Source: Pseudomonadota bacterium
GTDB taxonomy: Bacteria; Pseudomonadota; Alphaproteobacteria; Rhizobiales; Hyphomicrobiaceae
Length of the DNA: 5,947 nt
Assembly (NCBI GenBank): GCA_023412745.1
Contig: JAEZBZ010000007.1
Location: forward strand, 1 to 5,947
Direction of reading: 5' to 3'
Positions 1 through 5,278 of the stretch are shown piece after piece. Under the pieces are notes generated by a model that saw only the letters and a program-made list of their open reading frames with translations, ran no database searches and was not told the origin of the DNA. The translations under genes were made by a program, and so were the position numbers. The stretch's first letter is position 1. Each line of letters starts with the position of its first letter.

Positions 1-888
1 CTGTTCCGCAGCCGCACTCCCGATCTCGTCCGCCAGCGCATGCGCGGCAGACCAATCCACCTCCGGCAACCGCTCGACGATGGCGTATAGCCGCTGCGCC
101 AGCTTGAGGCCGTCGCTGGTGGCGAGACCAAGCAGACGGCGGACACTACCCTGCGCGAGATGCAGCAGCGGCGGCCAGTCATCTGCGCCGGGCGGGTCCA
201 TCTCGGCGGCAGCCAGGGCCTGTGTGGCAGCCGCCCGCAAGTCGTCGGAACCAAGCGCCGGCAGCACCAGCGTGCGGCAGCGCGAGCGGATGGTCGGCAG
301 CAGGCGGCCCGGCTGTGAGGTGATCAGCAGGAACAGCGTTTGCGGCGGCGGCTCTTCCAGCGACTTCAGCAGCGCGTTCGCCGAGGAAGAATTGAACTCA
401 TCGGCCTGATCGACGATCACGACGCGCTGGATGGCGGATTGCGCCGCCGATCGGCTGCCGACAGTGTGGGCCAGGAAGTTGCGCAGCTTGCGCACCTCAT
501 CGACCGGAATACTGGCGGCGAACCGCTTGGTCTTGGGGTCGTAGGGTCGGCGGATCAAAAGCAGGCCCGGATGCGACAGCACCCGAACCATCCGCGGCGC
601 CATGGCATGCCGCGTTAGCGCCAACCCGTCATTGGGATCGCCTCGTTCCTCGGGGCTGGCCAGCGCGTAGGCCGCGATGCGATAGGCCAACGTCGCCTTG
701 CCGATGCCCTCCGGGCCTGCCAGCAGCCAACCGTGATGAATACGGCCCGACGCCAGGGCTTCCGCCAAGGTGCGCTCGGCCTCTCCATGTCCGAAAATCT
801 CAGCCGCCTCGCGCGGATGCGGAAAGTCCTCCAGGCGATCGGCTTCCGGCAGCGCCTCGATTTCCTGTAGCGCCGGGGCGCGAGCCAT
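1..888 (-). CDS. holB: DNA polymerase III delta' subunit, C-terminus cut by window edge
   Basis: This is the clamp-loader subunit delta', which works with DnaX and HolA to load the beta sliding clamp on DNA in the cytoplasm. The 296 codons from the ATG at 888 to position 1 are open with no stop, so the C-terminal collar domain is incomplete. Visible motifs are a P-loop-like GPEGIGKAT (residues 58-66), a degenerate Walker B VVIVDQADEF (156-165), the AAA+ signature NALLKSLEEPPP (171-182) and the SRC motif (202-204), which supplies the arginine finger to the neighbouring subunit. The only cysteine seen is the one in SRC, so the four-cysteine zinc module of E. coli delta' is absent. The start is fixed by a one-base overlap with the tmk stop. 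The gene is last in the visible dacA-tmk-holB run. The identification is secure. Confidence 0.95.
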   Translation of the reverse strand, partial: MARAPALQEIEALPEADRLEDFPHPREAAEIFGHGEAERTLAEALASGRIHHGWLLAGPEGIGKATLAYRIAAYALASPEERGDPNDGLALTRHAMAPRMVRVLSHPGLLLIRRPYDPKTKRFAASIPVDEVRKLRNFLAHTVGSRSAAQSAIQRVVIVDQADEFNSSSANALLKSLEEPPPQTLFLLITSQPGRLLPTIRSRCRTLVLPALGSDDLRAAATQALAAAEMDPPGADDWPPLLHLAQGSVRRLLGLATSDGLKLAQRLYAIVERLPEVDWSAAHALADEIGSAAAEQ

Positions 889-890
889 CA
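886..890 (-). promoter_or_regulatory. TGATG stop/start overlap, tmk-holB translational coupling
   Basis: On the minus strand the tmk stop TGA (890-888) and the holB start ATG (888-886) share one base. No strong Shine-Dalgarno is obvious ahead of the holB start apart from a weak GGGGCGG stretch about 2 bases before it. Ribosomes finishing tmk probably re-initiate on holB, which would couple the two proteins' synthesis. The overlap is seen directly; the coupling is inferred. Confidence 0.7.
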
Positions 891-1550
891 GCCGCCCCGT
901 CGCAGCAGGCGCGTCTCGACCGCGGCCCACACCTGGTCCGCCACCGCGTCGGGATGCTCCAGCGCATCCAGTACCACGCAGCGTTCAGGCTCCCCGGTGG
1001 CGATCACCAGGAAGCCATCACGCAGCTTCTCGTGGAAGGCGATCGGACGGGCTTCGTAAGGGTCGGCCCCGGTGGTACCGTCCGTAAGCAACGCTGTCGC
1101 GCTGCGATGGCCTGCCCGCTGCAATCCGTCAGCGGCTGGAAGATCGAGCATCAGCGTCATATGTGGGATGGTGTCGGCGACAACTATGCGCTCCAGCTTG
1201 GTGATGATCTCCTTCGATAGCCCGCCGGCGACGCCCTGATAGACGCGCGTGGAATCCGAGAAACGGTCGCAGACCACCCACTTGCCCTCTTCCAGGGCCG
1301 GGCGAATGGTGCGCTCCAGGTGGGCGGCGCGGGCGGCCGAGAACAGCAGCGCCTCGGCCAGCGCACTGTGATCGGCAGTATCCTTGCTGAGAATGAGATT
1401 GCGGATCTGCTCGGCGAATAGCGAACCGCCCGGCTCACGCGTCAACACGACGTTGATGCCGTTGGCCTTCAGCCGCTCGGCCAGGAGTCTGGCCTGGGTC
1501 GATTTTCCCGACCCCTCGCCACCCTCGAATGAAATGAACTTGCCTGTCAT
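888..1550 (-). CDS. tmk: Thymidylate kinase (dTMP kinase)
   Basis: This enzyme phosphorylates dTMP to dTDP with ATP in the cytoplasm, an essential step of dTTP synthesis. The protein has 220 residues, normal for the family. It carries the P-loop GGEGSGKST (residues 10-18), the TREPGG motif (37-42), the DRFSDST nucleotide-binding motif (95-101) and an arginine-containing LID segment (about 142-173) that ends in AFHEKLRDGF, as in other alphaproteobacterial enzymes. An in-frame GTG at 1586 would add 12 residues (NAGPRQRANRA and so on) that do not resemble the family, so the ATG at 1550, two codons before the conserved GKFISFEGGEG, is chosen. A GAGGG lies upstream with rather long spacing. The gene sits 104 bases after dacA and overlaps holB by one base, so co-transcription is likely. 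In the LID, DPYE stands where DRxE is common. Confidence 0.95.
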   Translation of the reverse strand: MTGKFISFEGGEGSGKSTQARLLAERLKANGINVVLTREPGGSLFAEQIRNLILSKDTADHSALAEALLFSAARAAHLERTIRPALEEGKWVVCDRFSDSTRVYQGVAGGLSKEIITKLERIVVADTIPHMTLMLDLPAADGLQRAGHRSATALLTDGTTGADPYEARPIAFHEKLRDGFLVIATGEPERCVVLDALEHPDAVADQVWAAVETRLLRRGG

Positions 1551-1654
1551 TGCACGGTTCGCCCTCTGCCGCGGCCCTGCGTTCACCGATGGTTCGTCAT
1601 CGGCCAGCGCGAGGCGTGAACGAGCGACGCTCGCTTTACCTCACCGCGACGCTG
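1551..1654 (-). other. dacA-tmk spacer with two small dyads
   Basis: This 104-base gap between the dacA stop and the tmk start holds two short inverted repeats. One is CCGATG (1586-1591) and CATCGG (1598-1603) around a 6-base loop. The other is CGAGCG/CGCTCG around a single central base (1621-1633), which could only fold with the inner pairs open. Neither is followed by a T tract on the minus strand, so they do not look like an intrinsic terminator and read-through into tmk is expected. They may be RNA stability or processing elements, or chance in GC-rich DNA. Confidence 0.3.
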
Positions 1655-2869
1655 TCAGCGCTGCGGCACCGGGATCAAGCGGAAAGCCATGTAGGCCAGC
1701 GAGTCAAGCCCACGGCGCATCGTGCCGGCCTGTTCGATGTCCTCGGCAGCATACAGCGGCACTTCGTTCGTGGTGTTCGAACTGTTGGTGACACGCAACC
1801 GCGCCACCTCGTCACCCTTCTTGATCGGCGGCTTGAGCGGACTGTTGTAGATGATCTCGGCCCGCAGGCGCTGGTTTGCGGTGGAACGCGGCAGCAGCAC
1901 CCGGACCCGGCCGTCCCCTGTCAGCGGTACGTAGAGCTGGGTGCCACCCCAAACGCGCGCGCTGCCAACCACCTCGCCATCGTCGAACAGCCGGAACTCC
2001 GTGAAGGCGCGGAACCCCCAATCGATCAGCCGCCGCGCCTCCTGCTGGCGCGCCGCCGCGGTGGGCAACCCGTTGACCACCACGATCAGGCGCCGTTCGC
2101 CCTGCTTGGCCGACGCCACGATGCCGTAACCGGCCTCCTTGATATAGCCGGTCTTCAGGCCGTCCACGCCGATGTCCAGGTTCAGCAATGGATTGAGATT
2201 GATGAACCGGTGGCGGAGATAGCGGAAATCCTTCTGCGCGTAGGTCGGATAGAACTCCGGATAATCGACGATGATATGCCGGGCCAGCAGGGCCAGATCA
2301 CGGGCGGTCATGACGTGCCCGGGGTCGTGCAATCCGGTGGCATTCTTGAACACCGAGCTCTGGAGCCCCAGTTCACGCCCGCGTGCCGTCATCATCTCGG
2401 CGAATTTGGCTTCCGTGCCACCCAGATGCTCGGCGATGGCGATCGCAGCGTCGTTGCCTGACTGGATGACTATGCCCTGGATCAGTTCATCAATTGTCGC
2501 CGTGGTGCCGACGGGCACCATCATCGCCGAGGTTCCCGACGGCGCGCCGCCGTTGCGCCAGGCATTGACGCTCATGACGATCGCGTCTTCGAGTTTCACC
2601 TGCCCCTTGCGAATGGCCGTGTAGAGCAGCTCAAGCGTCATCAGCTTGCTCATGCTCGCCGGATGCATCAAATCGTCGGCGTGGTGCTGGTAGAGAACAG
2701 CACCCGAATCGGCATCGATCAGGATGGCCTGCTTGGCCTGTGTGCTGAACTCACCTCCCTGAGCCCACACGACGCGATTGCCCATGACAATCGCCACCAA
2801 CGCCAGCACGCAGGCCAACAATCGGCTCACCATCAATCCGTACCGCATCTGTGTCGCCCCAGATTTCAT
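1655..2869 (-). CDS. dacA: Secreted D-alanyl-D-alanine carboxypeptidase (PBP5/6 type, peptidase S11)
   Basis: This penicillin-binding protein removes the terminal D-alanine from peptidoglycan pentapeptides in the periplasm, limiting cross-linking. From the ATG at 2869 it has 404 residues. A signal peptide is visible: a basic start, a hydrophobic run LLACVLALVAIVM (residues 17-29) and a VWA|Q cleavage site near residue 36. The serine-peptidase motifs are SMSK (72-75, nucleophile Ser72 and Lys75), SGN (137-139) and KTG (239-241), with nearly the spacing of E. coli PBP5. A beta-rich PBP5 C-terminal domain (about 286-377) follows, and the end (SLAYMAFRLIPVPQR) could be the amphipathic membrane-anchoring helix. 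ATG 2869 has GGAG 3 bases upstream and GGGGAG 12 bases upstream. ATG 2848, with GGGG 8 bases upstream and a shorter n-region, is nearly as good. A TTG at 2932 lies in the predicted -35 box and is rejected. The symbol is by family; dacC/dacD/dacF naming is possible. Confidence 0.93.
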   Translation of the reverse strand: MKSGATQMRYGLMVSRLLACVLALVAIVMGNRVVWAQGGEFSTQAKQAILIDADSGAVLYQHHADDLMHPASMSKLMTLELLYTAIRKGQVKLEDAIVMSVNAWRNGGAPSGTSAMMVPVGTTATIDELIQGIVIQSGNDAAIAIAEHLGGTEAKFAEMMTARGRELGLQSSVFKNATGLHDPGHVMTARDLALLARHIIVDYPEFYPTYAQKDFRYLRHRFINLNPLLNLDIGVDGLKTGYIKEAGYGIVASAKQGERRLIVVVNGLPTAAARQQEARRLIDWGFRAFTEFRLFDDGEVVGSARVWGGTQLYVPLTGDGRVRVLLPRSTANQRLRAEIIYNSPLKPPIKKGDEVARLRVTNSSNTTNEVPLYAAEDIEQAGTMRRGLDSLAYMAFRLIPVPQR

Positions 2870-2892
2870 ACGCTCCAATTGCTCCCCCGATT

Positions 2893-2926
2893 CACTTGGC
2901 AAACTATCACGAAAGGTTGCCAAGTG
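2893..2926. promoter_or_regulatory. Perfect 10-bp inverted repeat at the dacA promoter, operator-like
   Basis: CACTTGGCAA (2893-2902) and TTGCCAAGTG (2917-2926) are exact reverse complements separated by 14 bases. One arm fills the -35/-10 spacer of the predicted dacA promoter, and the other spans the predicted transcription start just past the -10 box. A dimeric repressor bound there would block RNA polymerase, so an operator is the simplest reading. The regulator is unknown and no regulator gene lies in the window. As RNA it would be a hairpin with a 14-base loop and no T tract, so a terminator is unlikely. Confidence 0.5.
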
Positions 2927-2932
2927 CGTCAA
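2903..2932 (-). promoter_or_regulatory. Candidate sigma70-type promoter of dacA
   Basis: On the minus strand a -35 box TTGACG (2932-2927, five of six consensus) is followed after 18 bases by a -10 box GATAGT (2908-2903, four of six). Transcription would begin near 2896, giving a leader of about 26 bases to the ATG at 2869 that includes a GGGGGAG purine run. The position agrees with the chosen start and would drive dacA, tmk and probably holB. This is a prediction by eye. Confidence 0.5.
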
Positions 2933-3117
2933 TGCCGTGAACCTGCACTGCCAGATACGTCTTTCGACTGTTTGAGTTTCATAACGTCGACAGCACGCCT
3001 GACAGTTTTGTTACCTGCACCCCGAAGCAGCACCCAAACGCTTAGGTGGCCTAGGCAAAATGGCTATGGCTGCGTTCGCATCAACCCTGCCTGGTCACGT
3101 TTTCACGATCGGCCGGA

Positions 3118-3146
3118 TTGATATTCCGTACACGCCGCGCCATGAT
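3118..3146 (+). promoter_or_regulatory. Candidate promoter for the SDR-like gene
   Basis: TTGATA (3118-3123, five of six to the -35 consensus) is followed by a 17-base spacer and CATGAT (3141-3146, four of six to the -10 consensus). Transcription would begin near 3153 and leave a leader of about 140 bases. It is the best match I see upstream of the SDR gene, but by-eye matches of this quality arise by chance. Confidence 0.3.
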
Positions 3147-3279
3147 CGCTCCTGTTGACGGACAGAATTGTGCCGCGGTTCGGTCCCAGCCCAACCCGAA
3201 TCCAACTGGCATTTAGAGGTCGTTAGTCGAATCAGCGTGGAGTGGTGTCGTCGGGACGGTTTACGGTCCGGGGGGCGCG

Positions 3280-3285
3280 AGGAGG
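3280..3285 (+). promoter_or_regulatory. Strong ribosome binding site AGGAGG deciding the SDR start
   Basis: A full AGGAGG Shine-Dalgarno directly abuts an ATG at 3286 but lies 9 bases before the in-frame ATG at 3295. The spacing makes 3295 the likely start and 3286 too close to be used. Confidence 0.75.
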
Positions 3286-3294
3286 ATGGGTTCT

Positions 3295-4047
3295 ATGTTG
3301 ACGAGCGTTATCGAAGAAGGTGTTGCTGTAGGTGCGTATCCGGAGTTGGCCGGAAAACGCGTTCTGATTACCGGGCTTGATCTGACCAGTGGCGTCGATG
3401 TCGCCCGCTCATTCGCCGAACAGGGCTGCCGCATTGTGTTGCATCTGCCGGACACCGGCGCGGAAGCCGATGCCGTCCTGGAAATGTTGTCCGCGACCGC
3501 CGAAGAATTGCAGGTCTATAACGAACCGTTGGCCGACATGGATGCCGCGGTGCGTTTCGCGCAAACCGCCGCCAAGGCTTTCGGTGGCCTGGATGCGGTC
3601 GTCAATCTAATCCGTTTTGAGCCCAACAAGGCGGACGCCAGCGGCGACGTCGAACGCACCGTCGCCGACCAGTTGCAGAATGCCTGCCTGATCACGCGCA
3701 TCGCTGCCAATCGCATGCGTCTCACTTGGTCGGAAGGCCTGATCCTTAACGTCCTGACCTGCCCGACGCCGGACAGCCGGCAGGATGCCGCCATCCTCGG
3801 TCTCGCCCGCTACATGCTGACCAGCATGACGCGGACCGAAGCCCAGCAGTGGGCCGAGCACGCCATCCGCATCAACGCCGTCGCGCCAAGCACAGAGCCG
3901 TCGCTGTCCAGCAGCAGCCTTTCGTCCGAACCGGATGTGGCGGCGCTGGCGCTTTATCTCGCCAGCCAGCGGGGACGCGAACTGTCGGGCCTGGTGTTCG
4001 ATCTGGAACACGCGGCCCTCCCCACCATCCCCGGCCTCGCCGCCTGA
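3295..4047 (+). CDS. SDR-fold protein with degenerate active site
   Basis: This 250-residue protein has the length and order of a classical short-chain dehydrogenase: a first beta strand with a glycine-rich turn VLITGLDLTSGVDVA (residues 23-37), a central GGLDAVVNLIR strand (97-107), and the late-fold signature AIRINAVAPS (190-199) resembling IRVNAVAPG. The chemistry is doubtful. The TGxxxGxG turn is altered and has Asp for the last Gly. NNAG reads NLIR. The segment aligned with YxxxK, placed by the following AAILGLAR, reads DSRQD, so both Tyr and Lys are Asp. Thr155 stands near the usual catalytic Ser. The substrate loop is serine-rich (199-213). It may bind a nucleotide without catalysis, be a partner subunit of another SDR, or act as a sensor. 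It is monocistronic, divergent from dacA and convergent with the alcohol dehydrogenase gene. Fold assignment is fairly sure; function is unknown. Confidence 0.85.
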   Translation: MLTSVIEEGVAVGAYPELAGKRVLITGLDLTSGVDVARSFAEQGCRIVLHLPDTGAEADAVLEMLSATAEELQVYNEPLADMDAAVRFAQTAAKAFGGLDAVVNLIRFEPNKADASGDVERTVADQLQNACLITRIAANRMRLTWSEGLILNVLTCPTPDSRQDAAILGLARYMLTSMTRTEAQQWAEHAIRINAVAPSTEPSLSSSSLSSEPDVAALALYLASQRGRELSGLVFDLEHAALPTIPGLAA

Positions 4048-4060
4048 TCCAACCCCAAGA

Positions 4061-5218
4061 TCAAAGACGTCCGGCAAGCGCAGCCTCATAGAGGCTGCGG
4101 CTGGCCGCGGCATCGAGGGGCACGGGGTTGCAGCCGGCGGTCGGATCATTCGGCGCCATTGCGCTCATCTCATCGAAGCGCGCCGCGTCGACCTTGAGGC
4201 CCGCCAGCGTGTGCGGCACGCCGGTTTCCTCACGCAGCTTCAGCACCCAGTCCATGAACGCACCAAATTCCGGTTTCAGGCCGAGATAGGCCGCAAGCCG
4301 CGCGATCTTGTCCTCGATGGCCGGGCGATTGAACGCCAGCACGTAGGGCATGAATACCGCGTTGGTCATGCCGTGGTGGGTGTCGTACAGCGCACCGACC
4401 GGATGCGAAAGCGCATGGATCGCGCCCAGCGCCTTCTGGAACGCGGTCGCGCCCATCGCGGCGGCCGACATCATGTGGGCGCGGGCTTCCAAATCCTGCC
4501 CATCGGCGGTAGCGCGCGGCAGGTACTCCTTCACAAGCCGCATCCCTTCGATGGCAATGCCATCCGCCATCGGGTGGTAGAACGGCCCGCAATAAGCCTC
4601 CAGGCAATGCGCCAGCGCGTCCATGCCGGTGCCGACGGTGATGATCTTAGGCATGCCAACCGTCAGTTCGGGATCGCAGATCGTCACCTTCGGCATCATC
4701 AGCGGATGGAAGATGACTTTCTTGGTGTGCGTCGTCTCGTCAGTGATGACGCCGGCGCGGCCGACTTCCGATCCGGTGCCCGCCGTCGTCGGTACCGCAA
4801 CGATTGGCGCGATGCCGGCCGGATCGGCGCGCGTCCACCAATCGCCGATGTCCTCGAAGTCCCACATCGGACGCGACTGCCCGGCCATGAACGCAACAAC
4901 CTTGCCCGCGTCGAGACCCGAGCCACCGCCAAACGCGATGACGCCGTCATGCCCACCGGCGCGATAGGCCGCGACACCGGCTTCGACGTTGCTGGCAACC
5001 GGATTGGGCTTCACGTCCGCGAATACCTTGGCCGCGACGCCATCAGTTTCCAGCACCTGCAGCGCGCGCGCCGTGATCGGCAGCTTGGCCAGCACCGGAT
5101 CGGTGACCAGCAGCGGCTTTTTCATGCCGGCCGATTTGACGGCCTGGCCGAGCTCACTAATGCGCCCGGCGCCAAACTTGACCGAGGTGGGGTAGTTCCA
5201 GTTGCCGACGAGTTTCAT
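4061..5218 (-). CDS. Iron-containing alcohol dehydrogenase (group III)
   Basis: This cytoplasmic NAD(P)-dependent enzyme interconverts an alcohol and its aldehyde. At 385 residues it is full length for the family. The N-terminal Rossmann part has the GGGSGLDAGK dinucleotide motif (residues 97-106) and PTTAGTGSE (143-151). The helical part carries the iron ligands by analogy with FucO: Asp200 and His204 in MDALAH, His268 in AIHALSH, and His282 in THHG. ATG 5218 is chosen because the conserved start GNWNYPTSVKFG follows at once. A GTG at 5263 would add 15 atypical residues and has no ribosome site; ATG 5218 itself has only a weak AAAGAG. The gene follows the aldehyde dehydrogenase by 60 bases, so the pair is probably one operon. 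The substrate is unresolved; 4-hydroxybutyrate, lactaldehyde/propanediol-type and simple alcohols are all handled within this family. Confidence 0.94.
   Translation of the reverse strand: MKLVGNWNYPTSVKFGAGRISELGQAVKSAGMKKPLLVTDPVLAKLPITARALQVLETDGVAAKVFADVKPNPVASNVEAGVAAYRAGGHDGVIAFGGGSGLDAGKVVAFMAGQSRPMWDFEDIGDWWTRADPAGIAPIVAVPTTAGTGSEVGRAGVITDETTHTKKVIFHPLMMPKVTICDPELTVGMPKIITVGTGMDALAHCLEAYCGPFYHPMADGIAIEGMRLVKEYLPRATADGQDLEARAHMMSAAAMGATAFQKALGAIHALSHPVGALYDTHHGMTNAVFMPYVLAFNRPAIEDKIARLAAYLGLKPEFGAFMDWVLKLREETGVPHTLAGLKVDAARFDEMSAMAPNDPTAGCNPVPLDAAASRSLYEAALAGRL
4079..4099. other. Perfect 9-bp hairpin at the convergent gene ends
   Basis: CGCAGCCTC (4079-4087) and GAGGCTGCG (4091-4099) pair perfectly around a 3-base ATA loop. 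The hairpin begins 32 bases after the SDR stop and lies inside the last codons of the alcohol dehydrogenase gene (Ser-Leu-Tyr-Glu-Ala-Ala). No T tract follows on either strand, so it is not a standard intrinsic terminator. It could still form the 3' end or stabilise the SDR transcript, which has no other visible terminator. Coding constraint is the alternative explanation. Confidence 0.35.
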
Positions 5219-5278
5219 GACGCCGTTTGCTCTTTCAGGTGACGTTACAGGTCGCGAAGCCACGTGCTGCGCGACGGA

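Larger units (their letters stand above)
2933..3294. other. Divergent intergenic region between dacA and the SDR gene
   Basis: This stretch of about 360 bases is less GC-rich than the flanking genes and shows no convincing protein-coding gene, tRNA or terminator. The part nearest dacA (2933-3117) has no recognisable element beyond a GCCTAGGC palindrome (3049-3056). The right part holds a candidate promoter (3118-3146) and a leader of about 140 bases before the SDR start. GAATC (GANTC-type) sites occur near 3198 and 3229. These would be methylated if the organism has CcrM, but two such sites are weak evidence of cell-cycle control. Confidence 0.5.

Noticed and set aside
1550..2461. A 303-codon plus-strand frame across dacA and the dacA-tmk spacer
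   Set aside because: It is the antisense shadow of the carboxypeptidase, with no ribosome site and a low-complexity Arg/Gln/Val-rich composition.
2849..2932. A TTG start at 2932 giving a 425-residue carboxypeptidase
   Set aside because: The codon lies inside the predicted -35 box, has no ribosome site, and would bury the signal peptide 30 or more residues from the N-terminus.
2966..3016. Short direct repeats (GACAG twice, and TTTCATAAC / TTTTGTTAC)
   Set aside because: They are too short or too mismatched to separate from chance and have no consistent spacing relative to a promoter.
3060..3158. A 32-residue ORF on the plus strand in the intergenic region (begins MAMAAF)
   Set aside because: It has only a weak AGG ahead of the ATG, overlaps the best candidate promoter for the SDR gene, and shows no signal peptide or membrane segment. 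Conservation would be needed to believe it.
3155..3160. A second TTGACG -35-like box ahead of the SDR gene
   Set aside because: No acceptable -10 hexamer lies 16 to 18 bases downstream; that stretch is GC-rich.
3176..3204. GGTTCGGTCCC resembling a tRNA T-arm, with a partly pairing CCCGAATCC nearby
   Set aside because: The conserved TTCRA loop pattern is broken, and no acceptor, D or anticodon stems can be built around it.
3607..4149. A 180-codon minus-strand frame opposite the SDR gene
   Set aside because: Gly/Arg/Ala-rich antisense frame with no recognisable fold, overlapping the real SDR and alcohol dehydrogenase ends.
3935..5242. A 435-codon open frame on the plus strand across the alcohol dehydrogenase gene
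   Set aside because: It is antisense to a gene with all family motifs, is very rich in Arg and His as GC-rich shadow frames are, begins inside the SDR gene and resembles no family.
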